Part shown: in pieces, positions 54,408 through 63,120 of the stretch
How the letters are laid out: every line of letters begins with the position of its first letter
Position numbering within the stretch: position 1 is the first letter of the stretch
Assembly (NCBI GenBank): GCA_019083985.1
Contig: JAHRCV010000001.1
Coordinates: 620,001-684,000 of the forward strand
Direction of reading: 5' to 3'
DNA length: 64,000 nt
DNA from: Rhizobiales bacterium TNE-4
GTDB taxonomy: Bacteria > Pseudomonadota > Alphaproteobacteria > Rhizobiales > Beijerinckiaceae
Notes under the pieces: generated by a model
Told to the model about the DNA's origin: nothing
Databases searched by the model: none
Seen by the model: only the letters and a program-made list of their open reading frames with translations
Made by a program: the position numbers and the translations under genes

Positions 54408-57400
54408 ATGATTTCAGCCTTGTTCGTCGACCGGCCGCGTTTGGCCTTTGTGATATCCATCGTGATCACCATTGCGGGCCTGCTCGCGATGAAAGTGATC
54501 CCTGTCTCGCAATTCCCCGACATCGTACCGCCGCAGGTTCAGGTATCAGCGCGCTATTCCGGCGCATCGGCTGACGTGGTGGAACAGACCGTCGCCCAAT
54601 TGATCGAAAGTCAGGTCAATGGCGTCGACAAGATGATCTATATGAAGTCGACGTCCGGCAATGATGGCTCCTACACGCTGAACGTCTCTTTTGCAGTCGG
54701 GAGCGATCCCGATCTCAACACCGTGAACGTGCTCAACCGCGTGCAGCTCGCGATGCCGAAATTGCCGGCGGAAGTGACGCGCTCGGGTGTGACGGTGGCA
54801 AAGAAATCGTCGGCGCTGTTGCAGGTCGCCGTGCTGCATTCGCCGAAAGGCACTTACGATTCGCTCTTCCTGTCGAATTACGCGACAATCAACCTGCTTG
54901 ACGCGCTGGCGCGTGTGCCGGGCGTCGGTTCGGCGAGCCTGTTCGGACCGCTCACCTATGCAATGCGGATCAATGTCGATCTTGAGCGTCTCGCTGCGCT
55001 CAACCTGACGCCGAACGATGTGATCAAGGCGCTGCAATCGCAGAACGTGCAGGCGGCTGCCGGTCGCATCGGCGCGGCACCGTTGACCGGCGACACGCAA
55101 TTCCAGCTTACGATCACGACATTGGGCCGTCTCTCGACGGTGGATGAATTCCAGAACATCATCGTACGCGCCAATCCCGATGGCGGAACGATCCGCATTA
55201 GGGATCTCGCCACGGTCGAGATCGGCTCGCAATTCTCCGATTCTTATTCCGAGCTCGACGGCAAGCCCGCCGCAGGCATAGGCATCTATCAGGCGCCAGG
55301 CGCGAATGCAGTGGCGGTGGCCGATGGCGTGCGCGCCGAACTGAAGAAACTGCAGAAGAATTTCCCTGAAGATCTGGCGATCAAGATCACGTTCGATACG
55401 ACCATCTTTGTGAAGGATACGATCAACGAGGTCATCCATACGCTCATTGAAGCGTTTGTCCTCGTCGCCATCGTGGTCTTCTTCTTCCTCGGCAGCTGGC
55501 GTGCGACGCTGGTTCCGATCATCGCGGTGCCCGTATCCCTCGTCGGTACCTTCGCCGTGATGCATGCGATGGGTTTTTCGGCCAACACGGTCTCGTTGCT
55601 GGCGCTCGTGCTTGCCATCGGCATCGTTGTCGACGATGCGATTGTTGTCGTCGAGAATGTTGAGCGCATCATGCATGATGAGCCAAACCTGACGACGGCA
55701 GAAGCGACCAAGAAGGCGATGGGTGAAATTACCGCGCCGATCATCGCGATCACGCTGGTGCTCTTGTCGGTCTTCGTGCCGACGGCCTTCATCCCCGGCA
55801 TTACCGGGCAGCTTTATCAGCAATTCGCGGTGGCTGTGTCCGTGTCGATGGTGATCTCCGCCATCAACGCGCTGTCTCTGTCGCCTGCTTTGTGCGCGCT
55901 GCTGCTCAAGCATGGTGGCCCGCCCAAAGGCATCATTCGCTGGTTCCAGAATAGCGTCGATAAGACGCGGGATCTTTACGTGATCGGCGCAGGGGCCTTG
56001 GTGCGGCGTGGCCTTTTCACACTGGTTGGTCTTGCAGGCGCCATTCTGCTTGCAGGCTTCCTTACGACGAAAGTGCCGACCGGCTTCTTGCCGGATGAAG
56101 ATCAGGGCGTGTTCTTTGCCGAGTTGCAATTACCGGCGGGCTCTTCGCTCAACCGGACGGCCGAAGTCGTCGCTAAAATGCGCGAGATCATCGGCACGGA
56201 AAAGGCCATCAGCGATGTATTCGACGTTGTCGGCTATTCGATGATCGATGGGCTCGCGCTATCCAACAAGGCGCTCTTCGTCATCACGCTGAAACCTTAT
56301 GAGGAGCGCAAAGATAAGGACCAATCGGCGCAGGCGATCATCGCGCGCTTGCAGCAGAAATTCTTTGCTATGCCGAGCGGGCTTGCGTTTGCCTTCAACC
56401 TGCCGCCAATCATCGGCCTCGGGACCGGATCGGGCTTTGAATATCAACTGCTCGATTTGCAAGGCACCGACGTCAATACGCTCGCCGCTGTTGGTCGCAC
56501 CCTGTCGTTTACGGCCAATCAATTGCCGCAACTCTCTGGCGTGCGCACAAGCTTCATGGTGTCGACACCGCAATTGAAGCTCAATCTCGATCGCGAGAAG
56601 CTGCAAATTCTCGGTGTGCCGGTTTCGGATGTGTTCGAAGCGATGCAGGCGGCACTCGGCGGCTATTACGTGAACGATTTCAACATGTATGGCCGCACCT
56701 GGCCTGTCATGCTGCAGGCGCGCGATGATCAGCGCATGAGTGTCGATGACGTTTATCGCATCCAGCTGCGTAACAAAAAAGGCGATATGGTGCCGCTGCG
56801 CGCCGTGGCCGATGTCGAGCTCGTGGTCGCACCGGCCTATCTCGTGCGTTACAACAACCAACGTTCGCTGACGATCACAGGTGAACCGGGGGCTGGCTAT
56901 TCTTCGGGTACGGCGCTGATCGCGATGGAAAAATTGTCAGAGGCGAAATTGCCGCCGGGGTTCGGTTTCGCGTGGACAGGCACGGCCTTGCAGGAAGTGC
57001 AGGCAGCGGGACAGACGGGTTTCATCTTCGCGCTGTCGATCCTGTTCGCCTACCTCTTCCTCGTCGCGCTTTATGAAAGCTGGACACTGCCCGTCGGCGT
57101 GATGCTGTCGGTCAGCGTCGCGGTGGCAGGCGCTATGGCCTTCTTGCTTGCCAGCGGGCTCGACAACAATCTCTACGCGCAGATCGGCCTTGTTGTGCTT
57201 GTTGCGCTTGCAGCCAAGAACGCCATCCTGATCTTCGAATTCGCGATGGAGCAGCGTGGTCATGGCCGCAGCGTGGTCGATGCTGCGTTGGAAGCCGCGA
57301 AACTCCGGTTCCGCGCGGTGATGATGACGAGCTTCGCGTTTATCCTCGGTCTCGTTCCGCTCGTCATCGCAGCGGGTGCGGGGGCGGCTTCGCGCAAGGC

Positions 57401-57572
57401 GGTCGGCTCGGCGGTGTTTGGCGGCATGCTGGCCGCCTCGATCCTTGGCATCTTCTTGATCCCCGGTCTTTACCGGTTGCTGCAGGATCTCCGCGAGAAG
57501 GCGCATCGTGCGGTGGGTCGTCCTTTGCCGGCAACAGGCGAGGGCCCATCATCATCTCCGACGGTTCATTGA
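54408..57572 (+). CDS. RND multidrug efflux pump, HAE1 family (AcrB-like)
   Basis: The protein has 1054 residues, as expected for HAE1 pumps. It starts with [20 protein letters not shown] and has the proton-relay aspartates in [20 protein letters not shown], the [20 protein letters not shown] segment and [20 protein letters not shown]. Twelve helices and two large periplasmic loops are present. It exports drugs, solvents or bile-type compounds with the adaptor encoded upstream. It could be drug-related or serve a natural metabolite; sequence cannot tell. Confidence 0.96.
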   Translation: MISALFVDRPRLAFVISIVITIAGLLAMKVIPVSQFPDIVPPQVQVSARYSGASADVVEQTVAQLIESQVNGVDKMIYMKSTSGNDGSYTLNVSFAVGSDPDLNTVNVLNRVQLAMPKLPAEVTRSGVTVAKKSSALLQVAVLHSPKGTYDSLFLSNYATINLLDALARVPGVGSASLFGPLTYAMRINVDLERLAALNLTPNDVIKALQSQNVQAAAGRIGAAPLTGDTQFQLTITTLGRLSTVDEFQNIIVRANPDGGTIRIRDLATVEIGSQFSDSYSELDGKPAAGIGIYQAPGANAVAVADGVRAELKKLQKNFPEDLAIKITFDTTIFVKDTINEVIHTLIEAFVLVAIVVFFFLGSWRATLVPIIAVPVSLVGTFAVMHAMGFSANTVSLLALVLAIGIVVDDAIVVVENVERIMHDEPNLTTAEATKKAMGEITAPIIAITLVLLSVFVPTAFIPGITGQLYQQFAVAVSVSMVISAINALSLSPALCALLLKHGGPPKGIIRWFQNSVDKTRDLYVIGAGALVRRGLFTLVGLAGAILLAGFLTTKVPTGFLPDEDQGVFFAELQLPAGSSLNRTAEVVAKMREIIGTEKAISDVFDVVGYSMIDGLALSNKALFVITLKPYEERKDKDQSAQAIIARLQQKFFAMPSGLAFAFNLPPIIGLGTGSGFEYQLLDLQGTDVNTLAAVGRTLSFTANQLPQLSGVRTSFMVSTPQLKLNLDREKLQILGVPVSDVFEAMQAALGGYYVNDFNMYGRTWPVMLQARDDQRMSVDDVYRIQLRNKKGDMVPLRAVADVELVVAPAYLVRYNNQRSLTITGEPGAGYSSGTALIAMEKLSEAKLPPGFGFAWTGTALQEVQAAGQTGFIFALSILFAYLFLVALYESWTLPVGVMLSVSVAVAGAMAFLLASGLDNNLYAQIGLVVLVALAAKNAILIFEFAMEQRGHGRSVVDAALEAAKLRFRAVMMTSFAFILGLVPLVIAAGAGAASRKAVGSAVFGGMLAASILGIFLIPGLYRLLQDLREKAHRAVGRPLPATGEGPSSSPTVH

Positions 57573-57613
57573 ACGATGATGCTGCACGCGCATTGCGACC
57601 GTGAGGGTGTGCG

Positions 57614-58012
57614 ATGCGCGTGATCATGATGCTGCTGATAGGCTTGGGCGCAGCCACAATGGCCTGCGCGCAAGAGCGCTTCTCGCCTCCAACGATCGAA
57701 GGGTTCAATCCCTCATCGCCATCGATCGTGTCGGGAAGCGGCGCGCCGCGTAGCGCTAAACCGGCGACCCAAGCCCCATCGCAAAAAGCGAAGCGGTCGC
57801 AAGCGCGCAAGAGCCAACCATCGCCACGCAGTCTTTATCGGGGCGATGCCACCATGAACCCGTTGCCGGGATCCATCACGTCGCCGATGCCAAACCCACG
57901 CGATTTCACTGTGCCGCCGCCGGTGCCGCCTGCCTCGCCCTTGGCTTCGCCTCCGCCGGGGCAATCATGCGATCCTTATGGGCCGGGGCATTGTGGAATA
58001 AAATGGCGGTGA
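57614..58012 (+). CDS. Small proline-rich secreted protein of unknown function
   Basis: The protein has 132 residues with a signal peptide at 1-19 (MACA-QE). The mature part is low-complexity: serine/proline-rich, then a basic stretch (QKAKRSQARKSQPS), then a PPPVPPASP tract. The end has CDPYGPGHCGIKWR, where two cysteines could form a loop. No family is recognised. It starts 41 bases after the efflux pump with a weak GAGGG site and may be co-transcribed with it. It is followed by a strong terminator. Confidence 0.5.
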   Translation: MRVIMMLLIGLGAATMACAQERFSPPTIEGFNPSSPSIVSGSGAPRSAKPATQAPSQKAKRSQARKSQPSPRSLYRGDATMNPLPGSITSPMPNPRDFTVPPPVPPASPLASPPPGQSCDPYGPGHCGIKWR

Positions 58013-58027
58013 GGGGCCGCAACAAAA

Positions 58028-58060
58028 AATCCCGCCGTTTCGGGCGGGATTCTCGTTTTT
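58028..58060. terminator. Bidirectional terminator between the proline-rich protein and the dehydrogenase
   Basis: Nine-base arms AATCCCGCC (58028-58036) and GGCGGGATT (58043-58051) enclose a 6-base loop. TCTCGTTTTT follows on the plus strand, and a run of A before it gives a T-run on the minus strand, so it can end both convergent units. Confidence 0.88.
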
Positions 58061-58106
58061 GGTCGTCACATCGCTGTTCGCGATGGTCCGCTTTGAACGC
58101 TGCGGC

Positions 58107-58976
58107 TTATTTCTTTTCCAACCGTGCGATCAGGCTCGACGTGTCCCAACGGCCGCCGCCCATTTCCTGCACATCGGAATAGAACTGGTCGACGAGCGCG
58201 GTAACCGGCAAATGCGCGCCATTGCGGCGGCCTTCGTCGAGCACGATGCCGAGGTCCTTGCGCATCCAATTCACCGCAAAGCCGAAATCGAACTTGTTGG
58301 CGTTCATCGTCTTGTAGCGGTTTTCCATCTGCCAGCTTTGTGCGGCACCCTTGGAGATCGCTTCGATCACAGCTTCCGCATCAAGCCCTGAACGCTTGGC
58401 AAAATGGATCGCTTCGGCGAGGCCCTGCACGACACCGGCGATGCAGATCTGGTTGCACATCTTGGTGAGCTGGCCCGCGCCTGAAGGGCCGAGCAGTTTC
58501 GAGGCCTTCGCAAAGCTCATGATCACGGGTTCGGCGCGGGAATAGGGACCCTGATCGCCGCCGCACATCACTGTGAGCTGGCCGTTTTCGGCACCCGCTT
58601 GGCCGCCCGAGACCGGAGCATCAATGAAGTCGAAGCCGAGCTCTTTGGCTTTCGCATAGAGTTCGCGCGCCACTTCGGCTGAGGCTGTGGTGTGGTCGAC
58701 GAAGAGCGTGCCCTTGCCCATGCCGTGGAACGCGCCGTCCTTGCCAATTGTCACTTCGCGCAGGTCATTGTCATTACCGACGCAGCAAAACACGATCTCC
58801 TGGCCTTGCGCTGCTTCCTTCGGCGTCTTGGCAGCCTTGCCGCCATGGGCCTTCACCCATTCTTCCGCCTTGGCATGGGTGCGGTTGTAGACGGTCACGT
58901 CATGGCCCTTTTGAGCGAGGTGGCGGGCCATCGGGCCTCCCATCACGCCGAGACCCAGAAAAGCGACTTTAGCCAT
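58107..58976 (-). CDS. 3-Hydroxyisobutyrate dehydrogenase-family protein (canonical PVSGG loop)
   Basis: The protein has 289 residues from the ATG at 58976, preceded by GAGGAG. The Rossmann motif is FLGLGVMGGPMA, the substrate loop is DAPVSGGQAG (PVSGG at 121-125), and the catalytic lysine is Lys172 in QLTKMCNQ. This is the normal form of the family, unlike the protein at 41889-42803. Likely substrates are 3-hydroxyisobutyrate, L-serine or a similar beta-hydroxyacid, oxidised with NAD(P)+. It lies 42 bases after the amino acid permease gene and probably belongs to that operon. Confidence 0.9.
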   Translation of the reverse strand: MAKVAFLGLGVMGGPMARHLAQKGHDVTVYNRTHAKAEEWVKAHGGKAAKTPKEAAQGQEIVFCCVGNDNDLREVTIGKDGAFHGMGKGTLFVDHTTASAEVARELYAKAKELGFDFIDAPVSGGQAGAENGQLTVMCGGDQGPYSRAEPVIMSFAKASKLLGPSGAGQLTKMCNQICIAGVVQGLAEAIHFAKRSGLDAEAVIEAISKGAAQSWQMENRYKTMNANKFDFGFAVNWMRKDLGIVLDEGRRNGAHLPVTALVDQFYSDVQEMGGGRWDTSSLIARLEKK

Positions 58977-59018
58977 GGACAACTCCTCAGAAGCGGGGGA
59001 CTTCGCCCCCTGTTTGGC

Positions 59019-59735
59019 TCAGGCGTGGTTGAGATGCCGCGTCAGCCGACGCTCGGCCATATCCCATACCCGGCGGATTGTTTCGACGATGAGCAAATAG
59101 AGCGCAGCGGCGAAGAAATAAACCGACAGATCGAAAGATCTTGCGAAAGCCAGCCGGGTGGCCCCCATCAGGTCATAAAGGGTCACGAGCGAGGCCACGG
59201 CGGACGATTTGACCATGATCACGAGCTCATTGCCCAGCGGACGCAGCGCCACCATCAAGGCTTGCGGCAGGATGACCTTGAGGAAGAGCGGCACGCGATG
59301 CATGCCAAGCGCCTCGGCTGCTTCCCATTGCCCTTTAGCAACCGATTGGATCGCGCCGCGGAACACTTCGGCCTGATAAGCGGCCGTGTTGAGGGTGAAG
59401 GTGAACACCGCGCAGAAGAACGCCTCGCGGAAGAAGCTCCAAAGCCCGAGTGTCTCCAGCATCGGGCGTAATTGCCCACCGCCATAATAGACAAGGAACA
59501 CTTGCGCCAAGAGCGGCGTGCCGCGGAAAAAGGTCGTATAGCCTGTTACGATCATCGCGACGGGTTTTGGCCCGTAGAGACGCAGGACCGCGAGTACGAG
59601 CCCAAAGATCGCGCCGAGCCCGACAGAAATGATCACAAGCTCCAGCGTGAGGCCGAGGCCTGTGAACATGCGGCAGCCATAATTCTGGATCGCTTCGACA
59701 CCGAGCCAATAGCCGGGATATTCGCACCATTTCAT
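59019..59735 (-). CDS. Polar amino acid ABC permease (HisM-like)
   Basis: The protein has 238 residues of the HisM/GlnP type. It has YTTFFRGTPLLAQVFLVYYG near residue 65 and the ATPase-contact loop with EAAEALGMHRVPLFLKVILPQA. About five helices are present. It overlaps the other permease by four bases. The pair should form a heterodimeric channel for a basic or polar amino acid, but no ATP-binding gene follows; a dehydrogenase gene takes that place. Confidence 0.92.
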   Translation of the reverse strand: MKWCEYPGYWLGVEAIQNYGCRMFTGLGLTLELVIISVGLGAIFGLVLAVLRLYGPKPVAMIVTGYTTFFRGTPLLAQVFLVYYGGGQLRPMLETLGLWSFFREAFFCAVFTFTLNTAAYQAEVFRGAIQSVAKGQWEAAEALGMHRVPLFLKVILPQALMVALRPLGNELVIMVKSSAVASLVTLYDLMGATRLAFARSFDLSVYFFAAALYLLIVETIRRVWDMAERRLTRHLNHA

Positions 59736-60454
59736 CGCCGGCCTCCCGCTGCAAAACCGCGGCTGAAGCGGCGTTCAAGCGCGCTCAACCCCGCGGCCGA
59801 CGAGACCGAGAAGACAAGATAGATCAGACATGCGACGCCAAAGAACAGGAAGGGTTCTTTCGTCACGACATTGGCGCGCCCGGTCCAGAACATCAAATCA
59901 GGCAGCGCAATGACAGAGACAAGCGAAGTCTCTTTCAACAACACCATCCAATTATTGCCGAGCCCCGGCAAAGCGACGCGGAACAATTGCGGCAATATCA
60001 CAAGACGGAAGGTTTGCGGTTTTGACAGGCCGAGTGCGAAGGCACCTTCGCGCTGGCCTTTGGAAATCGAATTCAGTGCGCCGACCCAAACCTCGCTCGA
60101 AAAGGCCGCCAGCACGAGTCCAAGGGCAATCATGCCCGCCACAAACGCTGGCATATCCACGCGGCCGGGCAGGCCGAGCGCTTCCCAGCCTTTTTGCAGG
60201 CCAATCTGCAATCCAAAATAAACGATGTAGAGCGTGAGGAGCTCTGGCAGGCCGCGAAAGATCGTCGTGTAAATCGTGGCAATACCGCGCAAAGCGGCGC
60301 TTTTTGCACGATGCATCAGCGCCAATAGCAAGCCGAGCGCAAGTCCGAAGGGCAGGGTGGCGAGCGCAAGGCTAATCGTCACGGCTGCACCCGCGGCGAG
60401 TTCATCGCCCCAGCCCTTGTCGCCCCATGACAATAAAAGAAGGAGCTGCTCCAT
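59732..60454 (-). CDS. Polar amino acid ABC permease (HisQ-like)
   Basis: The protein has 240 residues with IYTTIFRGLPELLTLYIVYFG near residue 63 and the EAA-type loop EGAFALGLSKPQTFRLVILP. It starts with a short LLLLLSWGDKGWGDELAAG segment, as in HisQ/OccQ proteins. It lies 72 bases after the binding-protein gene, across a stable hairpin, and overlaps the next permease by four bases. The opine/histidine/arginine branch is the likeliest relative. Confidence 0.92.
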   Translation of the reverse strand: MEQLLLLLSWGDKGWGDELAAGAAVTISLALATLPFGLALGLLLALMHRAKSAALRGIATIYTTIFRGLPELLTLYIVYFGLQIGLQKGWEALGLPGRVDMPAFVAGMIALGLVLAAFSSEVWVGALNSISKGQREGAFALGLSKPQTFRLVILPQLFRVALPGLGNNWMVLLKETSLVSVIALPDLMFWTGRANVVTKEPFLFFGVACLIYLVFSVSSAAGLSALERRFSRGFAAGGRR

Positions 60455-60477
60455 CCGCCACTCAAATCATGTCAATA

Positions 60478-60506
60478 TGAAAAGACGGCCCCGCGCGGGG
60501 GCCGTC
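60478..60506 (-). terminator. Intra-operon hairpin after the amino acid binding-protein gene
   Basis: Nine-base arms GACGGCCCC (60484-60492) and GGGGCCGTC (60498-60506) close a 5-base loop. On the minus strand it is followed by TTTTCATATT. Partial termination or mRNA end-protection here would give more binding protein than permease, as is common for such operons. Confidence 0.75.
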
Positions 60507-60526
60507 CGGGATCGATGCTGATCCGA

Positions 60527-61306
60527 TCAATCAGCCAGAATGGTGATCGTGAACCATTTGTCGGCAGCCTTCTTGTGCGTGCCGTCCTTGATCGATTCAT
60601 CGATCGCCTTCGACAGCATGTCACGCAAGGCTGTGTCTTCTTTGCGAACAGCCATCGCCACACCCGGGCCATGGATGGCAGGATCGCGCTTGATGTCTGC
60701 AACAAATTTGCAGCAATCCTTGCCCTGACCCGTCACGAAATCGTTTAGAGCGAGCTTGTCGGCGATCACATAATCGAGACGGCCATTCTTCAGATCGAGA
60801 TTGGCTTCTTCCTGCGTGGGATAGAGCTTAATGTTCGAATCCTTGTAGTACTTCTCAAGGTAATTCGCGTGGATGGTCGAACCTTGCGCGCCGATATTCT
60901 TACCCTTCAAAGCGGCGGGTGAAATGTCGGTGCTGGTTACCGATTTTCCGGCAATGAAGGAAATCGGTGTCCGCGAATAGACGGTGGTGAAATCGACACG
61001 CTTCTTGCGCTCGTCGGTGGCGTTCATGCCAGCGGCGATCACGTCGTACTTCTTCGCGAGCAGAGCGGGGATAATGCCATCCCAATCCTGTGCCACCCAG
61101 GTGCACTTCACCTTCATCTTGGCGCAGAGCGCATTGACATAGTCGATCTCGAAACCTTCGAGCTCGCCCTTGGAGTTGAGATTGTTGAAGGGGGGATATG
61201 CGCCCTCGGTGCCAATCTTGATCTCGGTAATCTGCTGGGCATGTGCCAGCATGGCCGACCCCGCCAACAGGGCGGCGGTCGCAAAGGTGCGGAACAGGGT
61301 TTTCAT
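60527..61306 (-). CDS. Polar amino acid ABC substrate-binding protein (HisJ/ArgT-like)
   Basis: The protein has 259 residues from the ATG at 61306, with a strong GGAGGA site. A signal peptide ends at residue 23 (AHA-QQ). The ligand-binding segments GTEGAYPPFNN, GELEGFEIDYV, AGMNATDERKKRVDFTTVY and IGAQGSTIHANYLEKYY match family 3 binding proteins for lysine/arginine/ornithine or histidine. It heads the minus-strand operon. The reading frame stays open far upstream, antisense to pccB, but that extension is not coding. Confidence 0.94.
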   Translation of the reverse strand: MKTLFRTFATAALLAGSAMLAHAQQITEIKIGTEGAYPPFNNLNSKGELEGFEIDYVNALCAKMKVKCTWVAQDWDGIIPALLAKKYDVIAAGMNATDERKKRVDFTTVYSRTPISFIAGKSVTSTDISPAALKGKNIGAQGSTIHANYLEKYYKDSNIKLYPTQEEANLDLKNGRLDYVIADKLALNDFVTGQGKDCCKFVADIKRDPAIHGPGVAMAVRKEDTALRDMLSKAIDESIKDGTHKKAADKWFTITILAD

Positions 61307-61350
61307 TGTGGTTCTCCTCCGTGGGGCCTCTTTCAGCCTCGGCTTGGAAT

Positions 61351-61379
61351 TTGACACTGGCCCCGTTCCGGGCGCAATG
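61351..61379 (+). promoter_or_regulatory. Possible promoter for pccB
   Basis: A perfect TTGACA (61351-61356) is followed after 17 bases by a weak GCAATG (61374-61379), 117 bases before the pccB ATG. Alphaproteobacterial promoters often have a good -35 and a poor -10. The palindrome GGCCCGGGCC lies further downstream. The same gap drives the divergent binding-protein gene. Confidence 0.3.
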
Positions 61380-61495
61380 GGACCAAGCGGCCTATCCCCC
61401 ATCCGTCGTGGTTCAGCCCTTGGCTCGGCCGTGCTAGAGACCTCCCGGCCCGGGCCTGCCCGGACCGTTAGATTGAGATCGGAAAGGCCCGCCCC

Positions 61496-63028
61496 ATGAA
61501 GGACATTCTCGAAAAACTCGATGATCGCCGCGCCGAGGCGCGTCTGGGTGGGGGCACCAAGCGCATCGAGGCCCAGCATGCCCGTGGTAAGTTGACGGCA
61601 CGTGAGCGCATCGAACTCCTGCTCGATAAGGGCTCTTTCGAAGAATTCGACATGTTCGTCCAGCACCGCTGCGGCGATTTCGGCATGGAAGCCACCAAAG
61701 TCCCCGGCGATGGCGTCGTCACGGGTTGGGGCACCATCAATGGCCGTACCGTTTTCATCTTCGCCAAGGACTTTACCGTCTTCGGAGGGTCGTTGTCGGA
61801 GACCCATGCCCAGAAGATCACCAAGATTCAGGACATGGCGCTGAAGATGCGCGCGCCGATCATCGGTCTCTTCGACGCCGGTGGCGCCCGCATTCAGGAG
61901 GGCGTGGCGGCGCTTGGCGGCTATGGCGAAGTGTTCAAGCGCAATGTGAAGGCCTCGGGCGTCATTCCGCAGATCTCGGTCATCATGGGCCCCTGCGCTG
62001 GCGGCGACGTCTATTCTCCCGCCATGACGGATTTCATCTTCATGGTGCGTGACACGTCCTACATGTTCGTCACCGGCCCCGATGTGGTGAAAACCGTCAC
62101 CAACGAAACGGTGACCGCCGAAGAATTGGGCGGTGCCAAGGTCCACACGACAAAATCGTCTGTCGCCGATGGTGCATGGGACAATGACCTTGAGGCGCTG
62201 CTCCAAATCCGTCGTCTGATGGATTTCCTGCCCGCCAACAATCAGGCAGGCGTACCGCATTGGCCGAGCTTTGATGTTGCCGATCGCGTTGATACATCGC
62301 TCGATACGCTTGTGCCGGACAATCCGAACAAGCCTTACGATATGAAGGAGCTCATCCTGAAGACAGTCGATGAAGGCGACTTCTTCGAAATTCAGGAAGG
62401 CTACGCCAAAAACATCATCACCGGCTTCGGCCGTATTGAAGGGCGCTCGGTTGGTATCGTTGCGAACCAGCCAATGGTGTTGGCGGGCGTGCTTGATTCC
62501 GATGCCTCGCGCAAGGCGGCCCGCTTCGTCCGTTTTTGCGATGCTTTCAATATTCCGATCGTCACCTTCGTCGACGTGCCGGGCTTCCTGCCGGGTACCG
62601 CGCAGGAATATGGCGGCCTCATCAAGCATGGCGCCAAATTGCTGTTCGCCTATTCACAGGCCACTGTGCCGCTGGTCACAGTGATTACGCGCAAGGCCTT
62701 TGGCGGCGCTTATGACGTGATGGCCTCCAAGCACATTGGCGCGGATGTCAATTATGCGTGGCCTACGGCGCAGATCGCCGTGATGGGTGCCAAGGGTGCA
62801 GTCGAGATTATCTTCCGCGCCGACATGAAAGATGCCGACAAAATTACCGCCCGGACCAAGGAATATGAAGAGCGCTTCTTGTCGCCCTTCGTTGCCGCTG
62901 AGCGTGGCTATATTGACGAAGTGATCATGCCGCATTCGACACGCCGGCGCGTCGCGCGGGCGCTTGCCATGCTGGCCGAGAAAAAGGCCGATGAGCCTTG
63001 GAAAAAGCACGACAATCTGCCGCTTTAA
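61496..63028 (+). CDS. pccB: Propionyl-CoA carboxylase beta subunit
   Basis: This is a 510-residue carboxyltransferase. It opens with [20 protein letters not shown] and has the two oxyanion-hole regions, [16 protein letters not shown] near residue 127 and [20 protein letters not shown] near residue 398. The PccB family transfers CO2 from biotin to propionyl-CoA, giving methylmalonyl-CoA. The biotin-carrying alpha subunit and the B12-dependent mutase are not in this window. A GGAAAGG site precedes the ATG. Acetyl-CoA or another acyl-CoA cannot be ruled out, but length and motifs favour propionyl-CoA. Confidence 0.92.
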   Translation: MKDILEKLDDRRAEARLGGGTKRIEAQHARGKLTARERIELLLDKGSFEEFDMFVQHRCGDFGMEATKVPGDGVVTGWGTINGRTVFIFAKDFTVFGGSLSETHAQKITKIQDMALKMRAPIIGLFDAGGARIQEGVAALGGYGEVFKRNVKASGVIPQISVIMGPCAGGDVYSPAMTDFIFMVRDTSYMFVTGPDVVKTVTNETVTAEELGGAKVHTTKSSVADGAWDNDLEALLQIRRLMDFLPANNQAGVPHWPSFDVADRVDTSLDTLVPDNPNKPYDMKELILKTVDEGDFFEIQEGYAKNIITGFGRIEGRSVGIVANQPMVLAGVLDSDASRKAARFVRFCDAFNIPIVTFVDVPGFLPGTAQEYGGLIKHGAKLLFAYSQATVPLVTVITRKAFGGAYDVMASKHIGADVNYAWPTAQIAVMGAKGAVEIIFRADMKDADKITARTKEYEERFLSPFVAAERGYIDEVIMPHSTRRRVARALAMLAEKKADEPWKKHDNLPL

Positions 63029-63046
63029 TGCGAGCATCGTGATGCA

Positions 63047-63078
63047 CAAAAAAGGGCGCCAATTGGCGCCCTTTGTTA
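63047..63078. terminator. Bidirectional terminator between pccB and the RTX gene
   Basis: A perfect 24-base palindrome (63051-63074) has 12-base arms, with the core GGGCGCC pairing with GGCGCCC. It has A-rich bases before it and TTTGTTATT after it. It lies 22 bases after the pccB stop and also suits the convergent RTX gene. Confidence 0.9.
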
Positions 63079-63120
63079 TTCTGTCGTGATCAATCCAGGA
63101 GGCAAGAGAGGTGTGAAGCC

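Noticed and set aside
54546-56129. A 527-codon open frame on the minus strand inside the efflux pump gene
   Set aside because: It lies wholly antisense to a well-conserved RND pump, has a His/Arg/Asp-rich composition with no domain, and is the expected by-product of third-position GC bias.
61307-62629. Upstream extension of the amino acid binding-protein frame through pccB
   Set aside because: The frame is open by chance antisense to pccB. The signal peptide and strong ribosome site fix the start at 61306.
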